64,000 nucleotides of DNA from Thaumasiovibrio sp043421945 (GCA_043421945.1 JBHOGO010000004.1:56313-120312), one strand, 5' to 3'; positions 9,496 through 19,084 are shown, counted from the first letter of the stretch. Program-made: numbers and translations. Notes: a model not told the origin generated them from the letters alone.

Positions 9496-10197
9496 TTGAC
9501 GCACTACTCTCCGCACATTGTTGCCGTTGTTCCTGCCGCTGGGGTGGGAAAACGCATGGCTGCCGATCGTCCGAAGCAATATTTGCAGCTTAATCAAAAG
9601 ACGATTCTTGAGCATACAATATCTTTGCTATTGTCACACCCTGCAATCTCTCGGGTGGTTGTTGCATTAGGGGAAGATGATCCTTATTACCCAACATTGC
9701 CAATCTCATTGAATGATAGAGTCAGCAGAGTCGCTGGTGGAGCTGAGCGGGTCGACTCAGTTCTTGCTGGCATCAATACTGTATCAGAAGAGTGGGTCAT
9801 GGTGCATGATGCTGCTCGACCCTGCGTGACACTTGCTGATATTGACCTTTTGATTGAATCGGCGAAACAGAGCGATGCGGGGGCAATACTCGCGATGCCT
9901 GTTCGCGATACGATGAAACGGGGTAGTGAAGAGGGTGGCATTCAAACAACGGTTTGCCGCGAAGCATTATGGCACGCACTAACACCACAAATGTTCAGAG
10001 CCGAACAGTTAAAACAAGCATTGGATAGCGCGATTGAAGCTGGAGTATCGATAACCGATGAAGCGTCAGCGTTGGAGCATTGTGGGTTGAGCCCGCGAAT
10101 CGTATCGGGACGCAGCGACAATATAAAAATCACTCGTCCTGAAGATCTAGCGTTGGCAGATTTCTACTTATCGCAAAGAATTAAGGAGTCATCATGA
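9496..10197 (+). CDS. ispD: 2-C-methyl-D-erythritol 4-phosphate cytidylyltransferase IspD
   Basis: IspD joins CTP and MEP to give CDP-ME in the non-mevalonate isoprenoid pathway. It has 233 aa (E. coli 236). The start codon is TTG at 9496, since no ATG or GTG precedes the nucleotide-binding motif VVPAAGVGKRMAADRPKQYL (about residues 11-30). Other hallmarks are VHDAARPC and the C-terminal TRPEDLALAD. It overlaps ispF by 4 bases (ATGA), so the two are translationally coupled in one operon. Confidence 0.95.
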   Translation: MTHYSPHIVAVVPAAGVGKRMAADRPKQYLQLNQKTILEHTISLLLSHPAISRVVVALGEDDPYYPTLPISLNDRVSRVAGGAERVDSVLAGINTVSEEWVMVHDAARPCVTLADIDLLIESAKQSDAGAILAMPVRDTMKRGSEEGGIQTTVCREALWHALTPQMFRAEQLKQALDSAIEAGVSITDEASALEHCGLSPRIVSGRSDNIKITRPEDLALADFYLSQRIKESS

Positions 10198-10676
10198 TTC
10201 GTATTGGTCATGGTTTTGATGTACACAAATTTGGTGGTGAAGGTCCGGTTATCATAGGCGGAGTGAAAGTACCTTATGAGCAGGGCCTTATTGCTCACTC
10301 TGATGGTGATGTTGCTTTGCATGCCGTTTGTGATGCGCTATTAGGTGCTATAGCCGAAGGCGATATTGGTCGTCATTTTCCTGATACAGATGAAGAGTGG
10401 AAAGGCGCTGATAGCAGAGCTCTGTTACGTGAGGTTTATAGCAAGGTTTTAGCTCGAGGTTACACCTTGGGTAACCTCGATGTGACGATTATGGCCCAAG
10501 CACCTAAAATGGCCCCACATATTAGTGCAATGTGTTTAAGCATTGCTGAAGATTTACAAACTGACATAGGAAATGTCAACGTGAAAGCGACCACCACAGA
10601 ACGACTTGGATTTACTGGTCGCAAGGAAGGTATTGCCTGTGAAGCGGTCGTATTAATCACAAAGGCGAACGCATGA
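10194..10676 (+). CDS. ispF: 2-C-methyl-D-erythritol 2,4-cyclodiphosphate synthase IspF
   Basis: IspF cyclises CDP-ME 2-phosphate to MEcPP with release of CMP, the step after IspD and IspE. It has 160 aa and the family start MIRIGHGFDVHKFG, where D8 and H10 are metal ligands. The third ligand histidine lies in SDGDVALHA, and the C-terminal TTTERLGFTGRKEGIACEA is diagnostic. It overlaps ispD at its start and truD at its end, each by 4 bases. It has a good Shine-Dalgarno (AAGGAG). Confidence 0.96.
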   Translation: MIRIGHGFDVHKFGGEGPVIIGGVKVPYEQGLIAHSDGDVALHAVCDALLGAIAEGDIGRHFPDTDEEWKGADSRALLREVYSKVLARGYTLGNLDVTIMAQAPKMAPHISAMCLSIAEDLQTDIGNVNVKATTTERLGFTGRKEGIACEAVVLITKANA

Positions 10677-11707
10677 GCGAATTAATGAATAGCTTGTCTT
10701 ATTGGAATGGCAAACCAGCCACCACGGGCAAGATGAAAGTAGAACCTGAGCACTTCATCGTTAAAGAGATACTAGGCTTTGAGTTTAGTGGCCATGGCGA
10801 ACATTTTATGGTGCACATCCGTAAACGCGGTGAGAACACTAAATATGTGGTCAATGAACTAGCGAAAGCATGTGGTGTGAAATCTCGTGATGTAAGCTGG
10901 GCGGGATTGAAAGATCGCCATGCGATTACTGAGCAGTGGATCAGTGTGCAACTACCTGGCAAAGAAGATCCTGATCTGACTGAGTTTGTTGCTACCCACC
11001 CAGGCGTTGAAGTGTTGGCGACAGCACGCCATGACAAAAAATTACGCCCTGGTGACTTGAGTGGCAATGAATTTGAATTAACGATTACTAACCTCAATGC
11101 TGAAGCAGACATTGAATCAAAGTTAGTGAAAATTAGAGACCAAGGTGTGCCAAACTATTTTGGTGCACAGCGCTTTGGACGTGGTGGAAATAATATTATT
11201 TCGGCACGAGCGTGGGGCGACGATGAGTTTCGTGTTCGTGATAAGAGTAAGCGTAGCTTCTATTTGTCTGCGGCGAGAAGTTGGTTGTTTAATCTTGTTT
11301 TGTCTGAGCGTATTCAGCAAGGCAATGTCACGACCGTTCTTGATGGTGATGCACTACTTTATGCGAATGATGAGCGTCCAGTTGTTGCCACCACGGAGCA
11401 ACATAGCAATGATGTTGCTACAGGTGCTGCAACCCTCTCTGGGCCACTAACCGGTGACAATGCCTTGCCATCAGAAGGTGAAGCGGAAGCATTAGAGCTT
11501 TCAGTGATTGAGCAAGAGCCATCACTGTTGAAAGTTATCCGTGACAACCGTATGCGACATGATCGCCGACCGCTTCTGTTGCAACCTCAACAGATGAGTT
11601 GGACAAAGAGTGATTCAGAGTTAGTACTTAAGTTCACTTTGCCAGCTGGGAGCTTTGCCACCGCGGTATTACGTGAATTAATCCAATTCGAAAGCGAAGA
11701 AGAGTAA
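10673..11707 (+). CDS. truD: tRNA pseudouridine(13) synthase TruD
   Basis: TruD isomerises U13 of tRNA-Glu to pseudouridine. It has 344 aa (E. coli 349). The catalytic aspartate D81 lies in the family motif WAGLKDRHAITEQW. The NYFGAQRFGRGG motif appears near residues 160-172, and the insertion (TRUD) domain spans about residues 170-300. Within this domain, residues about 235-285 form a low-complexity Ala/Glu/Ser-rich stretch (TEQHSNDVATGAATLSGPL) that looks like a lineage-specific loop. It overlaps ispF by ATGA and sits 2 bases before surE. Confidence 0.95.
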   Translation: MSELMNSLSYWNGKPATTGKMKVEPEHFIVKEILGFEFSGHGEHFMVHIRKRGENTKYVVNELAKACGVKSRDVSWAGLKDRHAITEQWISVQLPGKEDPDLTEFVATHPGVEVLATARHDKKLRPGDLSGNEFELTITNLNAEADIESKLVKIRDQGVPNYFGAQRFGRGGNNIISARAWGDDEFRVRDKSKRSFYLSAARSWLFNLVLSERIQQGNVTTVLDGDALLYANDERPVVATTEQHSNDVATGAATLSGPLTGDNALPSEGEAEALELSVIEQEPSLLKVIRDNRMRHDRRPLLLQPQQMSWTKSDSELVLKFTLPAGSFATAVLRELIQFESEEE

Positions 11708-11709
11708 CG

Positions 11710-12450
11710 ATGAGAATATTGATTAGCAATGATGATGGTTTGTGGGCTGAAGGGATTCATGCACTCGCTGATGAATTAAAGCTATTGGGTGAGGTATATC
11801 TTGTCGCACCTGATCGTAATCGGAGTGGGGCATCAAACTCGTTGACGCTGGATACCCCGCTACGGATTCAAACCCACACGGCTAATCAAGTTTCTGTACA
11901 AGGAACACCAACGGACTGTGTCCACCTAGCATTAAATTCTTTGTTGGACTTTAAGCCTGACTTGGTTGTTGCTGGTATTAATCACGGAGCTAACTTGGGC
12001 GATGATGTGCTCTATTCGGGTACAGTCGCTGCTGCGACAGAGGGCCATTTCCTTGATGTCCCTTCTATGGCGGTTTCTTTAGTGGGCAAGACCCATTTTA
12101 AGACGGCAGCCCGCGTTGCCAGAGAGGTGATTGAGCGGATGTTGGTCGCCCCTGTTCCTGATAAGCGCCTTTTGAATATTAATGTGCCAGATTGCGACTA
12201 TGATGAGCTTAAAGGGTGGCAGATTACACGTTTAGGCGCTCGTCACCGTGCAGAAGCCATGATTAAGGATGTAGACCCTCGAGGGCATGATATCTATTGG
12301 TTAGGTCCTCCTGGTCCCTGCCAAGATGCAGGACCTGGGACTGATTTCTATGCCCTCGAGCAGAAAAAGGTTTCCATTACGCCGCTACAAGTCGATTTGA
12401 CGGCACATCAATCGATGTCGGCAGTAGAGCAGTGGTTAGGTAATAATTGA
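11710..12450 (+). CDS. surE: 5'/3'-nucleotidase SurE
   Basis: SurE is a metal-dependent nucleoside 5'/3'-monophosphate phosphatase and exopolyphosphatase that supports stationary-phase survival. It has 246 aa with the start MRILISNDDGLWAEGI, where D8 and D9 bind metal. It also shows the APDRNRSGASNSLTL motif and the GINHGANLGDDVLYSGTVAAA block near residues 93-113. It starts 2 bases after truD and is followed by pcm, the conserved surE-pcm-nlpD-rpoS stationary-phase cluster. Confidence 0.96.
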   Translation: MRILISNDDGLWAEGIHALADELKLLGEVYLVAPDRNRSGASNSLTLDTPLRIQTHTANQVSVQGTPTDCVHLALNSLLDFKPDLVVAGINHGANLGDDVLYSGTVAAATEGHFLDVPSMAVSLVGKTHFKTAARVAREVIERMLVAPVPDKRLLNINVPDCDYDELKGWQITRLGARHRAEAMIKDVDPRGHDIYWLGPPGPCQDAGPGTDFYALEQKKVSITPLQVDLTAHQSMSAVEQWLGNN

Positions 12451-12471
12451 TAAAAAAGGGAGAGACACTCC

Positions 12472-13092
12472 TTGAGTGATCGACAACAACTATATACGGC
12501 TTTGCGTGTCGAAGGGGTAGCAGAACAAGCCGTTCTTGATGCCATGGCAACATTGCCTAGAGAGCACTTCATCGATGAAGCGATGGCGCATAAAGCCTAT
12601 GAGAATAATGCACTACCGATTGGATGCGGGCAAACCATCTCTCAACCCTATATCGTCGCAAAGATGACTTCATTATTGGGATTGCAGTATCGAAGCCGTG
12701 TATTGGAAATCGGTACTGGATCTGGGTTTCAAACGGCTGTCTTAGCACAACTCGTTGAACATGTTTACTCTGTAGAACGAATAAAAGCGCTTCAGTGGCA
12801 AGCAAAACGTCGATTTAAGCAGCTTGATCTGCATAATATCTCTACAAAACATGCAGATGGTTGGCAAGGGTGGCATAATAAAGGTCCGTTTGATGCCATT
12901 ATCGTTACTGCTGCGGCAGTCGGTACACCCCAAGCGTTGTTAGAGCAACTTGCGGATGGTGGTCGGCTGGTTGTTCCTGTTGGGGATGACCATCAGGTGT
13001 TGAAGCGAATTGTGCGACAAGGAGATACATTTATCAGTGAGGATATTGAGGCTGTGAACTTTGTGCCATTGGTGGCTGGCGAAACAGTTTAA
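12472..13092 (+). CDS. pcm: Protein-L-isoaspartate O-methyltransferase Pcm
   Basis: Pcm methylates isoaspartyl residues in aged proteins with SAM so that they can revert to aspartate. It has 206 aa (E. coli 208). The start is TTG at 12472, placed after AAAAAGGGAGAG, with no alternative start near it. The SAM motif VLEIGTGSGFQTAVLAQL is at about residues 76-93. GQTISQPYIVAKM and the motif II region GPFDAIIVTAAA also match the family. Confidence 0.95.
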   Translation: MSDRQQLYTALRVEGVAEQAVLDAMATLPREHFIDEAMAHKAYENNALPIGCGQTISQPYIVAKMTSLLGLQYRSRVLEIGTGSGFQTAVLAQLVEHVYSVERIKALQWQAKRRFKQLDLHNISTKHADGWQGWHNKGPFDAIIVTAAAVGTPQALLEQLADGGRLVVPVGDDHQVLKRIVRQGDTFISEDIEAVNFVPLVAGETV

Positions 13093-13098
13093 TACCAT

Positions 13099-14133
13099 AT
13101 GAAACCGACAGGGAAGCAGTTCATTCAGGGATGGCGCTTTGCAGCAGGCTTATCAATGAGCCTGTTGGTTGGTTGTGCTTACCATTCCCCAATGACAGAT
13201 CAAGCGAATACTAAGAATTATCAATCTCTCGAAAGAGGTAGCTATCGTGGTAGCTACTATGAGGTTGCAAAAGGCGATACCCTGTATTTTATTTCCTATG
13301 TTACTGATAAGAATGTTAACGATTTGATAACATACAATGAGTTAACTCCCCCCTATACAATATACCCGGGACAAAAGCTTCGTTTGTGGCGCCCAAGGTA
13401 TACCGCTCCACAATATGGAGAACGCGCAGAGGCTGCACCAGCCGTGGCTGTGGTGGCAACAGCCAGTAAGCCAGTAGCTGTAAAGGAACCAGTTTCACCT
13501 CCTTCAAATGTAAAAGATGTAACAAGCGAACCCGTTAAAACTATACCTAGCGCACATAACAATGTAGCTAAAACAGTTGATCCTGTTAAACCCTCAGAGT
13601 ACTCTCAACAGGAAAGTAAACAAACTGTTACAAAAGATACTCATCCGGCATCAGTTCAACCAACTGAAACACAGCCAGAAAAACCTGCACCGGTTAAGCC
13701 GACTCCAACATCAGAGCCAGCGAAACCAGAACCGGTTAAGCCAGCTCCAAAACCGGAGCCAGTGAAGGTATCAGACTGGATGTGGCCGACGAAGGGGAGA
13801 GTAATAAGTACGTTTTCCAGTTCTACCAACGGAAATAAAGGCATAGATATTGCTGGACAAAGAGGTCAGTCTATCAATGCAACCGCTGCCGGTACGGTCG
13901 TTTATGCAGGAAATGCATTGCGTGGATATGGGAATTTGATCATAGTAAAACACAATGACGATTTCCTAAGCGCATACGCTCATAATGACCAGCTTTTTGT
14001 TAAAGAAAATCAAACGGTAACTGCGGGTCAAAAGATTGCAACAATGGGTAGTTCTGGGGCTCAGAGTGTGAAGTTACACTTTGAAATTCGTTATAAAGGT
14101 AAGTCGGTTGATCCGATGAAATACCTCAACTAG
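13099..14133 (+). CDS. nlpD: Murein hydrolase activator NlpD (lipoprotein, LysM and M23 domains)
   Basis: NlpD is an outer-membrane lipoprotein that activates the amidase AmiC at the septum. It has 344 aa. A signal peptide ends in the lipobox LLVGC (C26). The LysM domain (about residues 50-98) contains YEVAKGDTLYFIS and YPGQKLRLW. A long Pro/Lys/Glu-rich linker with PVKP/EPVK repeats spans about 115-225. The C-terminal LytM/M23 domain includes GIDIAGQRGQSINATAAGTV and SVKLHFEIRYKG. Catalytic zinc ligands look degenerate, as expected for an activator. The promoter of rpoS is usually inside nlpD. Confidence 0.95.
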   Translation: MKPTGKQFIQGWRFAAGLSMSLLVGCAYHSPMTDQANTKNYQSLERGSYRGSYYEVAKGDTLYFISYVTDKNVNDLITYNELTPPYTIYPGQKLRLWRPRYTAPQYGERAEAAPAVAVVATASKPVAVKEPVSPPSNVKDVTSEPVKTIPSAHNNVAKTVDPVKPSEYSQQESKQTVTKDTHPASVQPTETQPEKPAPVKPTPTSEPAKPEPVKPAPKPEPVKVSDWMWPTKGRVISTFSSSTNGNKGIDIAGQRGQSINATAAGTVVYAGNALRGYGNLIIVKHNDDFLSAYAHNDQLFVKENQTVTAGQKIATMGSSGAQSVKLHFEIRYKGKSVDPMKYLN

Positions 14134-14193
14134 GTCGTCATTACAGCTTGGTTCGCTGTAATGTGTTGCTATTCGCCACACGGGAGGCGCGCT

Positions 14194-15183
14194 ATGTCTA
14201 AGAGTAATACGCTAGCGAAAGAAGAGAGCTTTGACGAAGAGTCAATGAACGAAGTTGAACTCAACGCTGAAGAGTCTGAAACAGTCGAGACTGCCGCAGA
14301 GGAAGCCGAGGAGCAGAGCTATGCTGCGACGCAAAAGGCCCTTGATGCAACACAACTTTATCTGAGTGAAATCGGATTCTCACCTTTACTTACTGCTCAA
14401 GAAGAAGTGCTTTATGCTCGTCGAGCTTTACGTGGCGATGAGGCTGCTCGTAAACGCATGATAGAAAGTAATTTACGCTTAGTTGTGAAAATTTCTCGTC
14501 GATACAGTAATCGTGGTTTAGCATTATTGGACTTGGTTGAGGAAGGTAACCTAGGCCTTATTCGAGCTGTTGAGAAATTTGACCCTGAACGTGGTTTTCG
14601 CTTCTCTACCTATGCGACGTGGTGGATAAGGCAGACGATTGAACGTGCCATTATGAATCAAACCCGCACCATCAGGTTGCCTATTCATGTGGTGAAAGAG
14701 TTAAACGTCTACCTGCGTACGGCTCGCGAACTTGCTCAAAAGCTCGATCATGAACCAACGGCAGAAGAGATAGCACAAAAGCTAGATAAGCCTGTGGATG
14801 ACGTAAACCGAATGCTACGTTTGAATGAGCGAGTGGGTTCAGTCGATAATCCGATTGGTGGTGATAGCGAGAAAGCACTCCTTGATATTATCCCTGATGA
14901 AAAAGGCGGAGGCCCAGAGGGCTCAACGCAAGAGGATGATATGAAGCACTCTATTGTTGGCTGGCTTCAAGAGTTAAATCCTAAACAACGTGAAGTGTTA
15001 GCCCGTCGTTTTGGTCTCCTTGGCTATGAAGCGTCGACGTTGGAAGATGTTGGACGTGAAATCGGCTTAACTCGTGAGCGTGTTCGTCAGATTCAGGTGG
15101 AAGGTTTACGCCGTCTGCGAGACATGCTAACTCATCAAGGGTTAAACATTGAGTCTCTCTTTACAGCAGAAAGTTTACAGTAA
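14194..15183 (+). CDS. rpoS: RNA polymerase sigma factor RpoS
   Basis: RpoS is the general stress and stationary-phase sigma factor. The ATG at 14194 (MSKSNTLAKEESFDEES) follows GGGAGG and gives 329 aa. The upstream in-frame ATG at 14161 lacks a ribosome site and lies in an intergenic hairpin. Sigma region 1.2 (TQLYLSEIGFSPLLTAQEE) is at about 48-66. Region 2 includes NLRLVVKISRRYSNRGLALL and RFSTYATWWIRQTIERA. Regions 3 and 4 follow, with the helix-turn-helix DVGREIGLTRERVRQIQVEG. An acidic N-terminal extension is present. It converges on mutS through a shared terminator. Confidence 0.97.
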   Translation: MSKSNTLAKEESFDEESMNEVELNAEESETVETAAEEAEEQSYAATQKALDATQLYLSEIGFSPLLTAQEEVLYARRALRGDEAARKRMIESNLRLVVKISRRYSNRGLALLDLVEEGNLGLIRAVEKFDPERGFRFSTYATWWIRQTIERAIMNQTRTIRLPIHVVKELNVYLRTARELAQKLDHEPTAEEIAQKLDKPVDDVNRMLRLNERVGSVDNPIGGDSEKALLDIIPDEKGGGPEGSTQEDDMKHSIVGWLQELNPKQREVLARRFGLLGYEASTLEDVGREIGLTRERVRQIQVEGLRRLRDMLTHQGLNIESLFTAESLQ

Positions 15184-15248
15184 AAAGCAATACAGTAAGA
15201 GCGTTTACAGTAGACCATTTGCCGTTAAATGACTCCCTTCACTGAAAT

Positions 15249-15277
15249 AAAAAAGGCGCTGATAGCGCCTTTTTTAT
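15249..15277 (+). terminator. Bidirectional terminator between rpoS and mutS
   Basis: Arms AAGGCGCT (15253-15260) and AGCGCCTT (15264-15271) are flanked by A-run upstream and T-run downstream. The element can therefore serve rpoS (+) and mutS (-). Confidence 0.9.
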
Positions 15278-15353
15278 TCATGTTTTCCAAATGGATTTTA
15301 CTCTACTACCCTTCTCGATTTACCTTACAAAGGGTGTTTCTAACATCTTAAAT

Positions 15354-17939
15354 TTATAAGAGTTTCTTTAATCGATAGAGCTCATCTAATGCCTGTCTTG
15401 GGGTTAGATCATCCGGGTCGATTTGTGATAAGAGCATTTCAACCTCACTTGGCTCAGGCAGGAGAGACAATTGTGTTTCTACTCGATCTGCTTTCGTTGA
15501 AGCAGAGGTAGTCGGTGCTTGATGTGTTTCTAACTCACGCAACTTAGCCTTGGCATTTTTGATGACTGTTTTAGGAACGCCTGCAAGGCTTGCCACGGCT
15601 AGACCATAAGATTTGCTTGCAGCCCCCTCTTGTACAGCATGCATGAAGGCGATTTCATCTCCATGTTCTACAGCATCTAAGTGAACATTGGCTAAACCTG
15701 TCAGCATGCCAGGTAATTCAGTGAGTTCAAAATAGTGCGTGGCGAAGAGTGTCATGGCTTTTATTTTGTCAGCCAACCATTCTGCGCTTGCCCAAGCCAG
15801 TGATAATCCGTCATAAGTACTGGTACCACGACCTATTTCATCCATTAGAACCAAGCTATTTTGCGTTGCATTGTGCAAAATATTTGCAGTTTCGGTCATC
15901 TCAACCATGAACGTCGAGCGCCCAGAGGCAAGGTCATCGGAAGCGCCAATACGAGTGAAGATACGATCAAGTGGTCCGATGTTTGCACCTTCAGCAGGTA
16001 CAAAGCTTCCTACATGGGCTAACAAGGCAATGAGGGCTGTTTGTCGCATATAGGTCGACTTACCACCCATATTCGGTCCCGTGATAATAAGCATGCGACG
16101 CTCGGGGTGGAGCGTGATAGGGTTGGCAATAAACGGGTCTTTAAGGACTTGTTCAACGACAGGATGGCGACCGGCAGTAATTTCAACCCCCGCGTGATCT
16201 GTCAACGTTGGGCGGCAGTAGTTTAAGGTATCAGCACGCTCAGCTAAGTTAGCAAGCACATCTATTTCTGCGAGTGATGCAGCAAGTAATTGCAGCGATT
16301 CTAAATGTGGAAGCAGAAGATCAAAAAGTGCATCCCATAGCTTCTTCTCTAAAGAGAGAGCTTTTGACTTGGAGCTAAGGACTTTATCTTCATGCTCTTT
16401 AAGCTCTGGAATGATATAGCGCTCAGCATTTTTCAGGGTTTGGCGACGAACATAGTGAGCCGGCACGCGGTTACTCTGACCTCGGCTGACTTGGATAAAG
16501 AAGCCATGGACGGCATTGTAGCCAACCTTTAACGTATCGATGTCGTGGCGCTCACGTTCACGCGCTTCAAGCTCTTCGAGATAGCGAGTAGCCCCTTGAG
16601 CGAGTTCACGCCATTCATCTAGCTCTTCATCATAGCCAGTCGCAATCACTCCACCGTCACGGATCACGACAGGCGGATTGTCCATAATGGCACGTTCAAG
16701 CAGGTCACATAGTTCAGGCAAGGGCTCCGATTGTGTTGCTAACACTTTCAGTCGGGTATCTTCAACGCTTTCCAACAGTGAGGCAAGCTCAGGAAGCTGT
16801 TGTAGGGCATTTCGCATTCTTGCCATATCACGAGGACGAGCAGAGCGTAGCGCTAATCGTGCAAGAATACGTTCTAAATCACCAATAGCTCTCAATTGCG
16901 GGTGAAGATCAGCAAATAGGGCGCTATCTTTTAGCTCAGAGATAGCATCTAAGCGACCGTTCAGTACTGCTTGTTGTCGAATAGGCTGGTGAAGCCAGCG
17001 TTTAAGTAAGCGGCTACCCATTGGCGTTGCAGTATGGTCGAGAACTTCTGCTAAGGTGTTATCCACCCCACCAGCCAAGTTATGAGTTATCTCTAAATTA
17101 CGGCGCGTCGCAGCATCGAGAATGACGGCATCATCGCGTCGTTCAACAGAAAGGCTACGAATATGCGGTAGTGCTGTTCGCTGGGTATCCTTCACATACT
17201 GAAGCAAACACCCCGCGGCTGACAGGCCGTGTTCGGCATTCTCAACCCCAAAGCCGACAAGGTCTCGTGTACCAAACTGCTTGTTCAGCTGCGTGCGTGC
17301 TGTCTCTAAATCAAACTCCCAAATAGGGCGGCGACGTAAGCCTTGCTGCTCTTCAATAAGATGTGCGTATTCAAAGTCCTCAGGATAAAGCAACTCTGCT
17401 GGCTGGGTTCGCTGTAGCTCAGCTAGCAGTGTCTCTTCAGTCTCTGGTTCACTCAGCATAAATCGACCAGAAGTGATATCGAGTGTCGACAGACCAAAGC
17501 TATTTTCGCGATGATAAATAGCAGCGATAAGGTTATCTTGACGCTCACTTAGTAGTGCTTCATCACTCACGGTACCGGGGGTCACGATACGAACAACTCT
17601 TCGCTCGACGGGACCTTTACTGGTCGCAGGATCACCCACTTGCTCACAAATCGCGACGGAGACCCCCTGCTGTACTAGCTTGGCTAAATAACCTTCTACC
17701 GCATGGTAGGGAACACCTGCCATGGGGATCGGCTGGCCGTTAGAATTGCCGCGTTTCGTGAGGGATATATCCAGAAGTTGGGAGGCCTGCTTGGCATCGT
17801 CGTAAAACAGTTCGTAAAAATCACCCATGCGGTAAAACAGCAGTACATCTGGATTCTCAGCTTTTAGCCCCAAGTATTGCTGCATCATAGGGGTGTGCTG
17901 GGCGCTTTTCGCTTTGCTTTTCGCAGGCTTATCGGTCAT
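15354..17939 (-). CDS. mutS: DNA mismatch repair protein MutS
   Basis: MutS recognises base mismatches and small loops and recruits MutL in an ATP-dependent way. It has 861 aa (E. coli 853). The mismatch-reading domain I holds the Phe-x-Glu intercalation motif in the order MGDFYELFYDDAK. The connector, lever and clamp domains follow. The ATPase carries Walker A ITGPNMGGKSTYMRQT (about residue 620), Walker B LVLMDEIGRGTSTYDG and FATHYFELT. A C-terminal tail (LSLLPEPSEVEMLLSQIDPD) contains the beta-clamp/tetramerisation region. It reads toward rpoS. Confidence 0.97.
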   Translation of the reverse strand: MTDKPAKSKAKSAQHTPMMQQYLGLKAENPDVLLFYRMGDFYELFYDDAKQASQLLDISLTKRGNSNGQPIPMAGVPYHAVEGYLAKLVQQGVSVAICEQVGDPATSKGPVERRVVRIVTPGTVSDEALLSERQDNLIAAIYHRENSFGLSTLDITSGRFMLSEPETEETLLAELQRTQPAELLYPEDFEYAHLIEEQQGLRRRPIWEFDLETARTQLNKQFGTRDLVGFGVENAEHGLSAAGCLLQYVKDTQRTALPHIRSLSVERRDDAVILDAATRRNLEITHNLAGGVDNTLAEVLDHTATPMGSRLLKRWLHQPIRQQAVLNGRLDAISELKDSALFADLHPQLRAIGDLERILARLALRSARPRDMARMRNALQQLPELASLLESVEDTRLKVLATQSEPLPELCDLLERAIMDNPPVVIRDGGVIATGYDEELDEWRELAQGATRYLEELEARERERHDIDTLKVGYNAVHGFFIQVSRGQSNRVPAHYVRRQTLKNAERYIIPELKEHEDKVLSSKSKALSLEKKLWDALFDLLLPHLESLQLLAASLAEIDVLANLAERADTLNYCRPTLTDHAGVEITAGRHPVVEQVLKDPFIANPITLHPERRMLIITGPNMGGKSTYMRQTALIALLAHVGSFVPAEGANIGPLDRIFTRIGASDDLASGRSTFMVEMTETANILHNATQNSLVLMDEIGRGTSTYDGLSLAWASAEWLADKIKAMTLFATHYFELTELPGMLTGLANVHLDAVEHGDEIAFMHAVQEGAASKSYGLAVASLAGVPKTVIKNAKAKLRELETHQAPTTSASTKADRVETQLSLLPEPSEVEMLLSQIDPDDLTPRQALDELYRLKKLL

Positions 17940-18149
17940 TGCTTTCTTCTAAATTAGTGATTGACGAGCGTCTATATCTCGAGGAATACCTGCTGGTGCG
18001 GCAGTGATATTGACGACGAGCAGTATTCAAATGTTGGTTAGAGACGATGGCGCTAAACGTGTCCATCGTGTCAACGTCGACCCAATTAGATCTATTGCTG
18101 GCAAGGATAGCAAACCTCTGTCTAAGAGGGCAATTGTGATGCTGCTCTT

Positions 18150-19025
18150 TTAGCGAGTATGGTGTAACTGTGCATAGTCTCTAGGGCTTTTGGCATAGGT
18201 CATTCGAAAGCATTTTGAAAAGTAGTTACTGTCAGAAAACCCGCACTGCTCGGCGATAGATTGAATAGAACGGTTGTCACTGGCTTGCAGCAATTGGCAT
18301 GCATGAGTGAGCTGAACTTCTCTTAAATATCGGCCCGGGGAGGTATTGAGAAATTGGCGGAAAAGTCGCTCGAGTTGCCGCCGACTGACATATGCTGCTT
18401 TGGCTATTTTGTCGCTACTCATATCGACGTCAGTATAGTTTTGCTCAATGAAAATAAGTGCTCGGCTTAATGCCAAGGTGGTGGTGGGTGTGTCGTCACT
18501 TTGTCCCTGGTAAAAGCGAGAGAGGGTAATGACAAGCTGTTGCATTAAGCTTGTGAGCATCAATTCAAACCCGATAGGTGCCGCTTGATATTCATCACCA
18601 ATGGCATTCGTCTGTACCAGTACTTGCTCAAGCTGTGATGCTGACAACGTTAATTTTGCTTTGTATTCACTTCTCTTTCTCGCGATAGGATCAACCTTAA
18701 ACATGGCATGGTACCCCGCAAGCTTTCGCATTGCAGGGACTTCAAAAAAGGGAGAGTGGTTTTCGAACATCAGGTTAATTATTTTTAGCTTTTTGACATG
18801 ACTAAAGCCATGCTCTGTGTCGCCATGAATAACAAAGACGTCGCCTTGGCTTAGAGGGAAGGAGTGTGTACCGACAGTGTGACTTCCTTCCCCTTCCGTC
18901 ACAATAAAAAGCTCTGCAAAATCATGCTTATGGGAAGCGAAGTCATCAAGATGATGACCATTGACATAAGCGAAGTTGATGTGAGGGTGTCTCAGGTGTT
19001 CGTTGAGCTTATAGGTGATCACCAT
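18150..19025 (-). CDS. AraC-family transcriptional regulator (cupin plus HTH_18), probable regulator of the adjacent glucosidase
   Basis: The 291-aa protein has an N-terminal cupin-like sugar-binding domain (about 15-100; KHDFAELFIVTEGEGSHT, LSQGDVFVIHGDTEHGF). Its C-terminal AraC DNA-binding domain (about 195-290) has two helix-turn-helices, with SRRQLERLFRQFLNTSPGRY and the signature IAEQCGFSDSNYFSKCFRM. This resembles RhaR/MelR-type activators of sugar catabolism. It is divergent from the GH3 gene with 139 bp between the start codons. An inverted repeat there (19085-19110) is a candidate operator. The ligand is unknown. By context it is probably a glucoside or oligosaccharide released from beta-glucans. 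Confidence 0.88.
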   Translation of the reverse strand: MVITYKLNEHLRHPHINFAYVNGHHLDDFASHKHDFAELFIVTEGEGSHTVGTHSFPLSQGDVFVIHGDTEHGFSHVKKLKIINLMFENHSPFFEVPAMRKLAGYHAMFKVDPIARKRSEYKAKLTLSASQLEQVLVQTNAIGDEYQAAPIGFELMLTSLMQQLVITLSRFYQGQSDDTPTTTLALSRALIFIEQNYTDVDMSSDKIAKAAYVSRRQLERLFRQFLNTSPGRYLREVQLTHACQLLQASDNRSIQSIAEQCGFSDSNYFSKCFRMTYAKSPRDYAQLHHTR

Positions 19026-19084
19026 GTCGCAAAATTCCCTTTTTTTGTCGTGATATTGGTAGATATGCGAGCACTTGAATCTTA

